Assembly (NCBI GenBank): GCA_017624835.1
Contig: JAGAMG010000044.1
Location: 62,001-126,000, forward strand
Length of the DNA: 64,000 nucleotides
DNA from: Lachnospiraceae bacterium
GTDB taxonomy: Bacteria; Bacillota; Clostridia; Lachnospirales; Lachnospiraceae
Direction: 5' to 3'
The translations under genes were made by a program, and so were the position numbers. Shown here piece by piece: positions 8,396 through 17,023 of this stretch. The notes under the pieces are model-generated. The model searched no databases and was not told where the DNA came from. It was given only the letters and a program-made list of their open reading frames with translations. The number at the start of each line of letters is the position of its first letter. The first letter of the stretch is position 1.

Positions 8396-10024
8396 TTACA
8401 CATACTTTCCATTCATATATTCCGTAGGTGAAACACCCTCCACCTTCTTAAACACCTTGCTAAAATAAAACGCACTCTCAAAGCCCAGCATTTCCGCTAC
8501 CTCGTAGACCTTCAGATTTTCCTCATCTAATAGTCTCTTTGCCTCGTTAATTTTAGAAATATTTATATATTCACTAAAGCCGGTTTCATTATATTTGCTA
8601 AACAGCTGGCTTAAGTAGCTGGGACTGATGCCGAATACAGCGGCTACCTCGTTCAAGGAAAGGTGCTCCCTGATATGCTCGTGAATGTATTTTTTTACAT
8701 TGGTTACAATATGGTTTTTATAATCCTTGCGCCGGTTGCGGAAAACCTCAGACAACTGTTCTGTAAAATAATGCAGCCAGGAAATGACCTGCTCTACGTT
8801 GGCTTGCTTATAAATGGAACGATAGCCGTCGGGGGAATCAGCAAAAAATTCTGACACAATCGCCTCTCCGTTTTGCAGAAGAGAAATGGAAAGGTACAGG
8901 ATATTGCAGGCAGCGTCCAAGGCCTGTACATAATGATTGGGATGCGCCTGGAACAGCTCACAAATGGCGAGGATGGTTTGTTCCAAAATATCCGGGTCAT
9001 ATTCCTCAAAAGCCTTGGTTAAATCTCCCTTAAAGAGACTGATATTAAAGGAGGTACGGGGTGACTCCTGCTGTATTACATGCTCAAAGAAGGGGAAGGG
9101 ACATTCCTCAGTAACAGTGAGATATGCCTGTCTGGAGTACTGATAGGAATCACAAATAGCCTGAGGAGTATCTACCAGGCTGCCGATACCGCACCGCAAG
9201 GACACATTGTAGTAATTTTGCAGAGTAGAGCTCATGCTTTGTAAAATATTTTGTATTTCAATGAAATACTGCTCCGTAATATTTCCGGTAGAAGGACTGC
9301 CTGCGTTTGCCGGTAGTTTATAGCAGAAAATCAGCGCAAAATGTCTCATATCCAGAGACAGAGCATAAACAGGCATATATTTTATTACCAGCTCCTTAAT
9401 CATTTGAAGAGAGGAGGTAAATAACAAAAGCTGTTTTTCTGTAGGTAGAGTGTCCGCTGTGGCACTGATGATTTCACCGTAACAGCAGACATATCCTGCA
9501 TAATCAAAGTTTAGGTTTAAATCTCTGCTTTGTAATAAAAACTGCTCCTCTGACTCAAACAAATTATGTAACAGGCTAATAAAAAATTTATCATTAAAAG
9601 GATGAACACTGACCGGGGATGGTTTGGTGCTGCCTTCCGTTTCTCGGATTTGTTTGATTACCTTTTCAACAGCTTCTCGAAGAGTGTCGGGAGTAAGCTC
9701 CAGCTTTACCAGATAATCGGATACCTGGTAGGTAAGTGCTTCCTTAGCCATGTGAAAATCCTCATAGCTGGTAAGGATGATAAATTGCGGGTGGTTTTTT
9801 CCAAAACGTTCCCGACAAATTTTGGTCAGCTCCAGACCGGTCATAACAGGCATTTTAATATCTGTAATAACAATATCCGGAGATTTTTCCTCTATTATTT
9901 TTAGGGCTGCCTGTCCATTCATGGCAGTGCCACATATTTCGACATCAAGCTCAGTCCAATTCAGCATGGAACGGATGCCTGCCTGAACCAATGGTTCATC
10001 GTCTACAATTAATAATTGGTACAT
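8396..10024 (-). CDS. YesN-type response regulator with AraC HTH
   Basis: Full-length (543 aa) YesN-like regulator. The receiver domain has phosphoacceptor Asp55 in VITDIKMP and a Lys in DYLVKLELTP. A long central region (about 130-430) resembles the domain found in large YesN proteins. The AraC HTH at about 440-543 has ISPSYLSQLFSKY and the FYFSKVFKKVEGVSPTEY signature. AGGAG lies 6 bp before the ATG at 10024. It is encoded 37 bp after its kinase in the same direction. Probable targets are the downstream lyase gene (through the dyad array at 8053-8377) and the divergent sugar importer operon at 12151. Confidence 0.9.
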   Translation of the reverse strand: MYQLLIVDDEPLVQAGIRSMLNWTELDVEICGTAMNGQAALKIIEEKSPDIVITDIKMPVMTGLELTKICRERFGKNHPQFIILTSYEDFHMAKEALTYQVSDYLVKLELTPDTLREAVEKVIKQIRETEGSTKPSPVSVHPFNDKFFISLLHNLFESEEQFLLQSRDLNLNFDYAGYVCCYGEIISATADTLPTEKQLLLFTSSLQMIKELVIKYMPVYALSLDMRHFALIFCYKLPANAGSPSTGNITEQYFIEIQNILQSMSSTLQNYYNVSLRCGIGSLVDTPQAICDSYQYSRQAYLTVTEECPFPFFEHVIQQESPRTSFNISLFKGDLTKAFEEYDPDILEQTILAICELFQAHPNHYVQALDAACNILYLSISLLQNGEAIVSEFFADSPDGYRSIYKQANVEQVISWLHYFTEQLSEVFRNRRKDYKNHIVTNVKKYIHEHIREHLSLNEVAAVFGISPSYLSQLFSKYNETGFSEYINISKINEAKRLLDEENLKVYEVAEMLGFESAFYFSKVFKKVEGVSPTEYMNGKYV

Positions 10025-10061
10025 ATATACTCCTGTCTGCTCGCGGACGAGCATGGTGTAA

Positions 10062-11882
10062 TTATTTTTCTTTTAGTTCCAGGCAACGATTAGGAATGTG
10101 GATGGACATGGTAGTAAATTCCCCTTCTACACTTGCGATAGTAATTCCATATTCCTCGCCAAATTCATATTGCAGTCTTTTGTGAACATTGCTCACGCCG
10201 ATTTCCCGGAAGAAATCAGCACTGCTATCAGAGTTGCTTTGTAAAATTTGTTGTGCTTTTTCCTGTGACATGCCTACGCCGTCATCAGTTACATCAATAC
10301 GGATGCCGGGTTCAGCCTTTTCTGAAAGCTGCTCATATCCTACATGAATGACGATGGTTCCGGTACTTCCCTTAGGCTCGATGCCGTGAAAAATAGCATT
10401 TTCCACTAGGGGTTGGAGGGTAAATTTAATAATTTCACTTTGGTAAAGGCATTCGTCCTCCACCTCTATTTTCATAGTAATAGTACCACCATAACGATAG
10501 CTTTGGATAGTAAAATAATTTTCCAGCAGGGAAAGTTCTTCTCGGATATCCACCAAAAGACTGGTTCCCTTGGAAATACTTTTCAGCAGTCGGGAAAGGG
10601 CGGTAGTCATTTCGGCAATTCCGTTGGCGCCTTGTATGGTTGCCATCCATTTAATGGAGTTTAAGGTATTATAAAGGAAATGGGGATTAATTTGGCTTTG
10701 TAGCATCTTATATTCTAAATCCTTCTTTTGCTTTTCATCCTCCAACCGTTTGTTCATTAATAAGTAGACATTTTCTGACAGGGCATTAATACCTCTGCCG
10801 ATTTCCCCCAGCTCGTGATCCCATTCAATGGAAGGGTCATGGCTGAAATCTCCCTCTGCAATACGAAACATTTTGTCTTGAAGCTTTCGTACCGGTACAT
10901 TAATCATCCGGTTCATAACAAATACCAAACCAATGCCGATGGTCATAATACCAATGAGAGTTGCAATTAATATTTTTACAAAATTCATCAGCTGTGAGTT
11001 CAGTTCCCGATGAGATATGCTTTGAGTAATGTAGCAGCCCGGCATATCAAGAGGAGTAGAAATCATGATTTTATGCGTATTACTACTGTCTTTTATTTGT
11101 GAAATAATGGTATCCGCGGCAAGAGCAGAATTGCTCATGTCGGCAAGTGATTCATACTTTTCTGCAATTTCTATCAGAGCATTTTCTTCATATATATATG
11201 TGTGTTCGCCCAATGTCAGATAAATAGAACTGTCTTCGGCGATATTGTAGCGTTTTAACGGGGTGGTAAATAAATCAGAAGAGACCTCCATAAATAAATA
11301 CCCGGCTTGTTTTGCATAATATTGGTAAGTAATGGGTCTTATAACAGGAAGAACCATTCTGCCTTTTCGGTGAAAAGGGTCAGCAATAAATCCCGTGCTA
11401 AAATCATATTGAGGGGCATTTAGCAGGTCTTCAAAAAAAGATAGTTTCGGTACTTCTTCAGCCAGATTTGCAGTGGAAGAATAAGTAGAGTTTACTATTT
11501 GTAAAAAATTCTCATGAGAAATGACAGCAATACGTGGTATAAATGCATTGGAAGGATTGCTGTTGTATTCTTCGTTGAGACGGTCATATGTTGCTACAGA
11601 CAGGACGGAGCTTGGAGTAGGGTTTCTTTCGATATAAGTAGCGATATTGGAATTGGTTTGACAAAACCGAGCTAACCGGTACACATCATTAATACTTTCG
11701 TTCATGGAATCCGACAACAGGCGCAAGCTGGTTTCGGTGGACTGCATCAGGCTATTCTGCAAATAGCTGTGAAAAATATAATAGCTTACGGAGCTGATTA
11801 AAATGCACATGCCTAAAATGCAGGATAGGGTTATAAAGAGTATTCTTTTTTGGATGCTTGCTAAGGGATGTTTCTTCTTCAT
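10062..11882 (-). CDS. YesM-type sensor histidine kinase
   Basis: About 606 residues. A first membrane helix at about 14-36 is followed by an extracytoplasmic Cache-like sensor of about 260 residues, a second helix at about 299-321, HAMP (RMINVPVRKLQDKM), and the kinase core with NPHFLYNTLN (His401), N-box QPLVENAIFHG and a complete G1 box DDGVGM. GGAGG lies 5 bp before the ATG at 11882. It precedes and is co-oriented with its response regulator gene, and is divergent from the ABC importer operon. By analogy with YesM/YesN it should sense an oligosaccharide or its bound form outside the cell and induce the importer and lyase. Confidence 0.9.
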   Translation of the reverse strand: MKKKHPLASIQKRILFITLSCILGMCILISSVSYYIFHSYLQNSLMQSTETSLRLLSDSMNESINDVYRLARFCQTNSNIATYIERNPTPSSVLSVATYDRLNEEYNSNPSNAFIPRIAVISHENFLQIVNSTYSSTANLAEEVPKLSFFEDLLNAPQYDFSTGFIADPFHRKGRMVLPVIRPITYQYYAKQAGYLFMEVSSDLFTTPLKRYNIAEDSSIYLTLGEHTYIYEENALIEIAEKYESLADMSNSALAADTIISQIKDSSNTHKIMISTPLDMPGCYITQSISHRELNSQLMNFVKILIATLIGIMTIGIGLVFVMNRMINVPVRKLQDKMFRIAEGDFSHDPSIEWDHELGEIGRGINALSENVYLLMNKRLEDEKQKKDLEYKMLQSQINPHFLYNTLNSIKWMATIQGANGIAEMTTALSRLLKSISKGTSLLVDIREELSLLENYFTIQSYRYGGTITMKIEVEDECLYQSEIIKFTLQPLVENAIFHGIEPKGSTGTIVIHVGYEQLSEKAEPGIRIDVTDDGVGMSQEKAQQILQSNSDSSADFFREIGVSNVHKRLQYEFGEEYGITIASVEGEFTTMSIHIPNRCLELKEK

Positions 11883-11999
11883 GGTACCTCCGATTGTCTG
11901 CTCAACTCTAGGTACAGTATAGCACAAGTGGACTGAAAAACCATGCAAAAGGATAACAATCTAAAAAAAGTACATATTACTTAAAAAAATTACATTTTT

Positions 12000-12041
12000 G
12001 GAAAGCGCTTACAAAGAAATGTGAAAAAATTGTGAATAAAA
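12000..12041. promoter_or_regulatory. cre-like palindrome and tandem 11-bp repeats upstream of the sugar importer
   Basis: GGAAAGCGCTTACA (12000-12013) matches the LacI/CcpA-type palindrome TGTAAGCGCTTACA at 12 of 14 positions. Immediately after it, TGTGAAAAAAT and TGTGAATAAAA lie as an 11-bp direct repeat (12020-12041), one helical turn apart, a spacing usual for AraC-type regulators. A TATACT -10-like hexamer follows at 12080-12085 with no good -35. This arrangement suggests catabolite control plus activation by the divergent YesN regulator. Confidence 0.5.
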
Positions 12042-12150
12042 TTTAAATTTTTTCCATGTTAAGAGGATAATTTTTTTTATATACTTTAACTACAGCAAGG
12101 GAATGACAGAATAAAAATACTTATGTAATTAAATTAACAGGAGGGTTAAT

Positions 12151-13527
12151 ATGAAAAAGAAAGTATTATCAGTATTATTAGCATCTGCTATGGTTTTAGG
12201 TCTTGCAGCATGTGGAAGCAAAGAGCCTGCAGCAGCTTCTTCTGAAGCACCTAAGGCATCTTCTGAGGCAGCTCCCGCAGCATCTTCCGAAGCAGCACCT
12301 GCAGCATCTTCTGAGGCGGCAGCTGCTGAGCCTGTTACCTTGAAATGGGCAATTTGGGATGAAGCAACCACACAGTATTGGGGAGACCTGAAGAAAGAAT
12401 ATGAAGCAACACATCCCGGCGTAACCATCGAGATGGTTGACCTTGGTTCTACAGATTACATGACCGTTCTTGCTACTGACTTGTCAGGAAGCGGTTCTGA
12501 ATTTGACGTTGTTACCATTAAGGATGTTCCCGGATACGCTACCTTAGTTCAGAAGGATACCTTACTTCCTCTGGATGATTACATTAAAGCTGACGGCGTT
12601 GACCTTGCACAGTATGCAGGTGTTACCGATCAGGTTACTGTAGACGGAAGCCTTTATGAATTACCTTTCAGAAATGACTTCTGGGTAGTATTCTACAACA
12701 AGGATATCTTTGATGCTAAGGGCGTTGCATATCCTACCAACGATATGACCTTTGCGCAGTATGATGAGTTGGCTAGACAGGTAACCGATACCACCTTTGG
12801 TGCACAGGTATATGGTACACATTATCATACTTGGAGAAGTGCTGTTCAGCTCTTCGGCGTACTTGATGGCAAGAACACCATTTTAGACGGTCAGTATGAT
12901 GACTTTAAGCCTTACTATGAAATGGTTCTGAATCAGGAAAAAGACGGCGTATGTAGAAAATACACCGACCTGAAGACCGAAGGTTTACACTATTCCGCAG
13001 CATTCTCCGGTGGAGATGTAGCTATGATGAACCAGGGTTCTTGGTTTATTGCAACTATGATGACAAATGTTAAGAGTGGCGAGTATGATGCAAGCCTTTG
13101 CGGTAATTGGGGTATCGTAAAATATCCTCATGCTGAAGGTGTAGAACCCGGTTCTACTCTTGGTACCATTACCGGTCTTTCTGTAACCAAGGCAAGTGAT
13201 ACTCCTGATGCAGCTTGGGAATTCGTTAAGTGGGTAAGTGGTGAAGAAGGTGCTAAGGTTCTGGCATCCAGCGGTAACTTCCCTGCAATTATGACAGCAG
13301 ATATCGCAGACAGCATCGCTGCTCTGGAAGGCTTCCCTACAGATGCAGAGAGTAAAGAAGCTTTAACAGTATCTAACTTATATCTGGAAGTACCTTATGC
13401 TCCTAATGTATCAGAAATCAATACTATTCTTGATTCCTATCACGGAAGCATCATGACCGGCGAGTTATCCATCGATGAGGGTATCGCAAAGATGAATGAA
13501 GAAGTTGCTAAGGTTCTGGCACAGTAA
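12151..13527 (+). CDS. ABC sugar transporter substrate-binding lipoprotein (family 1)
   Basis: Extracellular solute-binding protein of the carbohydrate ABC importers. The signal peptide ends LAAC with lipidated Cys21. Next comes an Ala/Ser/Glu linker made of three near-identical PAASSEAA repeats (about 25-55), then the binding domain starting PVTLKWAIWDEATTQYWGDL. The family-typical segments GSWFIATMM and WEFVKWVSGEEGAK are visible. AGGAGGG lies 5 bp before the ATG. It heads an operon with two permeases and is followed by a strong hairpin that would reduce readthrough, matching the need for more binding protein than permease. No ATPase gene is present, so a shared MsmX-type ATPase is implied. 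The ligand is likely an oligosaccharide containing uronate (inference from context). Confidence 0.92.
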   Translation: MKKKVLSVLLASAMVLGLAACGSKEPAAASSEAPKASSEAAPAASSEAAPAASSEAAAAEPVTLKWAIWDEATTQYWGDLKKEYEATHPGVTIEMVDLGSTDYMTVLATDLSGSGSEFDVVTIKDVPGYATLVQKDTLLPLDDYIKADGVDLAQYAGVTDQVTVDGSLYELPFRNDFWVVFYNKDIFDAKGVAYPTNDMTFAQYDELARQVTDTTFGAQVYGTHYHTWRSAVQLFGVLDGKNTILDGQYDDFKPYYEMVLNQEKDGVCRKYTDLKTEGLHYSAAFSGGDVAMMNQGSWFIATMMTNVKSGEYDASLCGNWGIVKYPHAEGVEPGSTLGTITGLSVTKASDTPDAAWEFVKWVSGEEGAKVLASSGNFPAIMTADIADSIAALEGFPTDAESKEALTVSNLYLEVPYAPNVSEINTILDSYHGSIMTGELSIDEGIAKMNEEVAKVLAQ

Positions 13528-13537
13528 GAAATGATGT

Positions 13538-13569
13538 AAAAGGGGTCGTAGCATTACGACCCCTTTTTT
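13538..13569 (+). terminator. Intra-operon terminator after the binding-protein gene
   Basis: AAAAGGGGTCGTA, loop GCAT, TACGACCCCTTTT followed by further T. The 13-bp perfect stem and U-tract form a classic intrinsic terminator 11 bp after the stop, with the permease genes following on the same strand. It is probably a partial terminator that sets subunit stoichiometry. Confidence 0.9.
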
Positions 13570-13599
13570 AAAAGCTAGAAAAGCGAAAGGAGAATATTT

Positions 13600-14664
13600 A
13601 TGCCGAAGATGGATGATGTTCAGAAAGCAGAAAAAATAAATTCTCTTCAGACTGAGTTAACAGCGCTTATTGCTGCGGTGAGAACAGAAACAGACCAGAA
13701 GCGTAAACGCAAAATGATAGAGAAAATCGGTGAATATAACCGAAAAATTGATAAAATCAAATCAGGAAAAGTCCTGAGCCGTGAAACAAAAAGAGATTTA
13801 GTGGCATATTCCTTTATTGCTCCCAACTTTATCGGTTTCTGTGTATTTACTTTGATTCCCATTATCTTTGCTTTTGCATTGGCATTTATGAATTGGGATG
13901 GTAGTAATCCTATTGAATGGGCAGGATTTAATAATTTTATAAAATTGGCAGATGACACTTTTTTCCTTGCCGCATTAAAGAATACGGTTATTTATTGTGT
14001 CGGTACCGTGCCTCTTACCATGGTGGCATCTCTGGCACTGGCAATTGTGTTAAATCAGAAAGTAATAGGAAGAGGTATTTTCAGAACCCTTTCCTTTTTC
14101 CCATATGTAGCATCCCTGGTTGCGATTACCGCAGTGTGGAAAATGTTATTCCATCCTTCCAAGGGACCTATCAATAATATTTTGTACAATGTATTTAACG
14201 TTCCACAGGAAAATCTTCCCCAATGGTTTACCGGCGGATTGGTAATGGTTTCCATGATTCTCTTCAGTGTATGGAAGTACATGGGCTATTACATGGTTAT
14301 TTACCTGGCAGGCTTGCAGGGCATTTCCGCAGAATTGTATGAGGCAGCCAGTCTGGACGGTGCAAATACCTGGCAGAAGTTCCGTTATGTTACCTGGCCA
14401 CAGCTAAGCTCTACCACCTTCTTTGTAGTGGTAATGCTGACAATCAACTGCTTTAAGGTATATGATATTGCAGTAATGCTGGCAGGCGGCGGAAGTGGTG
14501 AGTTGACCACATCAGCAACCGTTTTGGTTTACTATATTTACCAGCAGGCATTTATTAATTGGGATTTGGGATATTCCAGTGCAGTTGCAATGGTATTGTT
14601 CATGATGGTACTGATTGTAACAATTATTCAGTTCAGAGGACAGGCGAAGAGGGAGAGAGCATAA
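13600..14664 (+). CDS. ABC sugar transporter permease (MalF/UgpA type)
   Basis: Inner-membrane permease subunit of the importer. An unusual N-terminal extension of about 60 residues is highly charged and predicted coiled coil, before the first helix (FIAPNFIGFCVFTLIPIIF). The EAA loop that docks the ATPase reads EAASLDGANTWQKFRYVTWP near residue 247. Six helices are expected. AAAGGAG lies upstream of the ATG. Its TAA overlaps the next ATG by one base (TAATG), so the next gene is translationally coupled. Confidence 0.9.
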   Translation: MPKMDDVQKAEKINSLQTELTALIAAVRTETDQKRKRKMIEKIGEYNRKIDKIKSGKVLSRETKRDLVAYSFIAPNFIGFCVFTLIPIIFAFALAFMNWDGSNPIEWAGFNNFIKLADDTFFLAALKNTVIYCVGTVPLTMVASLALAIVLNQKVIGRGIFRTLSFFPYVASLVAITAVWKMLFHPSKGPINNILYNVFNVPQENLPQWFTGGLVMVSMILFSVWKYMGYYMVIYLAGLQGISAELYEAASLDGANTWQKFRYVTWPQLSSTTFFVVVMLTINCFKVYDIAVMLAGGGSGELTTSATVLVYYIYQQAFINWDLGYSSAVAMVLFMMVLIVTIIQFRGQAKRERA

Positions 14665-15455
14665 TGGCAATCTTGGCTTTGAAGGTATTAGATAAGGACA
14701 GTAATACAATTTGTGTAAGCAGTGGAGAGGATTTTGTAGATTTGGTTTGTACTCATACCTATGAAGAGGGTGACCGGATTGTATTGGAATCCTCGGAAAA
14801 AAACATCCATGTTAACCTACAGGTGGACGATGCTTTAGGTGTTGCATTTGTGTACATAACGGATAATGTATCCTATCAGATTCCTTTTGGTGAAAAAAGA
14901 ATTAATATGTCACCCAAGGTATTTAGTGGAAATAAGCATTATATCTATGCAGAGGTGGCAAGAGAGGATGAGGTTTTCGCTTATCGTAATCTGGCATTAA
15001 ATCCTGCAGACCAGCACTGTGATGTGCCTTGTTTCCCCCATGCTACTGCAAATGTGGAAACCCGTGGAGAAAGCGTGTTTGCTGCAAAGAATGCCATTGA
15101 TGGTGTGAGAGCAAATCTTTCCCATGGAGAGTGGCCTTACGAATCCTGGGGCATCAACCGTCAGGACGATGCAACCATGAAGGTGGATTTTGGGCGCATG
15201 ATAGAAACGGATAAGGTAGTGCTTTATACCCGTTCGGATTTCCCTCATGATAATTGGTGGCAGCAGATAACACTCCGGTTCTCCGACGGCACAGAGCAGG
15301 AGTTTAAACTGACAAAGAGTTGTAGAGGACATGTCCTTACCTTCCCCAAGAAGCAGATTTGCTGGATTGAGCTTTGTAATCTGATAAAAGCAGATGATCC
15401 TTCACCTTTCCCGGCACTTTCTCAGATTGAGGTATACGGAAAGGTAGTAAAATAA
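14664..15455 (+). CDS. Discoidin-like (F5/8 type C-like) carbohydrate-binding protein, cytoplasmic
   Basis: About 263 residues with no signal peptide or membrane helix. The C-terminal half (about 115-263) resembles a galactose-binding/F5/8-type-C fold, with AAKNAIDGVRAN, WGINRQDDATMKVDFGRM, VVLYTRSDFPHDNWWQQI and a closing SQIEVYGKVVK strand. The N-terminal half is a beta-rich region I cannot assign. The start at 14664 is fixed by coupling to the upstream permease; a longer in-frame extension runs back into that gene and is not used. It is inserted between the two permease genes, which is unusual. It may bind the imported sugar or cap the transporter on the cytoplasmic side; no catalytic motif is evident. 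Confidence 0.7.
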   Translation: MAILALKVLDKDSNTICVSSGEDFVDLVCTHTYEEGDRIVLESSEKNIHVNLQVDDALGVAFVYITDNVSYQIPFGEKRINMSPKVFSGNKHYIYAEVAREDEVFAYRNLALNPADQHCDVPCFPHATANVETRGESVFAAKNAIDGVRANLSHGEWPYESWGINRQDDATMKVDFGRMIETDKVVLYTRSDFPHDNWWQQITLRFSDGTEQEFKLTKSCRGHVLTFPKKQICWIELCNLIKADDPSPFPALSQIEVYGKVVK

Positions 15456-15475
15456 AAAGAAAGGCGAGTGAAAAT

Positions 15476-16315
15476 ATGAAATCAGCACATAAAAAAGCCG
15501 TTTTAGGTAAAGTACTTGTATATGTTATCTTGATTATACTGGCACTTGTTATGATTGTTCCTTTCCTCTGGATGTTATCTGCATCTATCAAGAGCGACAG
15601 AGAGGTTTTCCTGATGAATCCTTTTGTATTTATTCCGGAGAAACCAAAGTGGAGCAATTACTCAGAGATTTGGACACAGATTCCTTTTGGAAGATTTGTA
15701 ATAAACACAACATACTTAACTATAGTAGTAACCCTGTTACAGTTGCTTACCAGTAGCTTTGCAGCATATTCCTTTGCAAAATTACATTTCAGACACAAAA
15801 ACACCTTGTTCCTTGCCTACATTGCAACTATTGCAATGCCCTGGCAGGTATACATGGTTCCTCAGTTCATTATGATGCGTAACATGGGCTTGAATGATAA
15901 ACTGTTGGCAATGATTTGCCTGCAGGCATTCTCCGCATTCGGTGTGTTCATGATGAAACAGTTCTATGAAGGGATTCCCGATGACTTGTGTGAGGCGGCG
16001 CGAATAGACGGTATGAATGAGTATCGTATTTATGCCAAAATCATGTTGCCATTGTCGAAGCCTTCGTTATCCACATTGACCATCTTTACCTTTGTGGCAA
16101 CCTGGAACGACTACCTTGGACCATTGATTTATTTAAAATCCCCAGAGAAGAAAACTATTCAGCTTGGTTTGAAAATGTTCATCAGCCAGTACTCCTCTGA
16201 TTATGGTTTGATTATGGCAGGCTCCGTGATATCACTCATTCCGGTAATCATCGTGTTCCTGGTATTCCAGAGATACTTCGTGGAAGGTGTGGCTTCTACG
16301 GGACTGAAAGGATAA
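15476..16315 (+). CDS. ABC sugar transporter permease (MalG/UgpE type)
   Basis: Second permease, 279 residues with six predicted helices. The first is VLVYVILIILALVMIVPFLW, followed by the family-typical region ending MLSASIKSDREVF. The EAA loop reads CEAARIDGMNEYRIYAKIML near residue 172. It completes the importer with the genes at 12151 and 13600; the ATPase must come from elsewhere. The gene ends 32 bp before a long foldback structure that closes the operon. Confidence 0.92.
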   Translation: MKSAHKKAVLGKVLVYVILIILALVMIVPFLWMLSASIKSDREVFLMNPFVFIPEKPKWSNYSEIWTQIPFGRFVINTTYLTIVVTLLQLLTSSFAAYSFAKLHFRHKNTLFLAYIATIAMPWQVYMVPQFIMMRNMGLNDKLLAMICLQAFSAFGVFMMKQFYEGIPDDLCEAARIDGMNEYRIYAKIMLPLSKPSLSTLTIFTFVATWNDYLGPLIYLKSPEKKTIQLGLKMFISQYSSDYGLIMAGSVISLIPVIIVFLVFQRYFVEGVASTGLKG

Positions 16316-16346
16316 TAGATATTTATAAGAGTTTTAGAATAGCAAC

Positions 16347-16538
16347 GGGCGGGGGTGCCCTATATTCTTAACGCGGCGCGCTTTTGCTCCGCGAAAGACG
16401 TAGCGGACACTAAGCTCGAAGACAAAATAAATTCACATGGTGAAATAAATTTCCCCTTGTGAATTTATTTTGTCTTGACCTCGCTAAGTGCCAACGTCTT
16501 TCAAGGGCCGCTTATAAGAACATAGGACACCCCCGCCC
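16347..16538. repeat. 192-bp linear foldback (long imperfect inverted repeat)
   Basis: The two halves pair in register. Outer arms are GGGCGGGGGTG (16347-16357) and CACCCCCGCCC (16528-16538), then CCTAT-TTCTTA with TAAGAA-ATAGG, GCGGC (16373-16377) with GCCGC (16507-16511), and AAAGACGT (16394-16401) with ACGTCTTT (16494-16501). The core is a perfect 19-bp stem, AAGACAAAATAAATTCACA (16419-16437) with its complement at 16458-16476. Weak pairing extends outward to about 16338/16547. No coding potential is seen. It may be a MITE-like element or a structured transcript end after the importer operon. There is no T-run and no obvious target duplication. Confidence 0.8.
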
Positions 16539-16698
16539 TGGTTATTGAGAAAACGGATATAAATATTTTGAGTGAAAAACATGGATATAGCTGTAGGGAG
16601 CTCTAGTCAGTAGAGTGTTCTGTTTGGTAGCCCATTACTACCCCATTATTATCCTTTTCATTATGTTCCTTGGGCGTAGAGAGGGAGAAATGGCATTC

Positions 16699-16872
16699 TA
16701 TGCCCACGGAGAATGGAGAGAGTGGGCATGGTGAGGAAGAAAAGGTGTTTTATGCCCATTTTGTGTTATTTATTGCCTTAAAATTGCCTGAAAACCTTAA
16801 AATTCAACAAATAATCTTTGAATTTGTGTTTTTTATGGGCATAAATAAGTAAAAAAAGCTCTGTATGCCCAC
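16699..16872. repeat. Alternating direct/inverted ATGCCCAY motifs in the gap before the HD gene
   Basis: Five copies occur: TATGCCCAC (16699), inverted GTGGGCAT (16722), TATGCCCAT (16751), inverted ATGGGCATA (16835), TATGCCCAC (16864). The inverted-to-direct pair recurs with identical 29-bp offset 113 bp later. Neighbouring copies can pair in several mutually exclusive ways, including a perfect 9-bp match between 16751 and 16835. The surrounding gap (16548-17023) otherwise holds only a short unsupported reading frame. The role is unknown; alternative hairpins or a regulator array are possible. Confidence 0.5.
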
Positions 16873-17023
16873 AATGCTTTTTTCCCTTAAACACATTGCA
16901 AAAGCACTCACAGAAGCCGGAGTCGAAATTTTCTTCATTCTGTCTATAAAGTATGTTATGATGACCATAGAAAGAGCGTATGTTGCAACGAATGAAGATT
17001 AAAAGGAGAAGATTGTTAAGGCT

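Noticed and set aside
14559-14663. Longer N-terminus of the discoidin-like protein
   Set aside because: The extension runs inside the permease gene in another frame and lacks a ribosome site; the TAATG coupling fixes the start at 14664.
16316-16700. tRNA or known riboswitch in the gap after the importer operon
   Set aside because: No cloverleaf with anticodon or known aptamer consensus was recognised; the structure is a single linear foldback.
16670-16852. 60-aa reading frame in the gap before the HD gene
   Set aside because: No ribosome site, no recognisable family, and it overlaps the alternating ATGCCCAY motifs that explain the sequence pattern.
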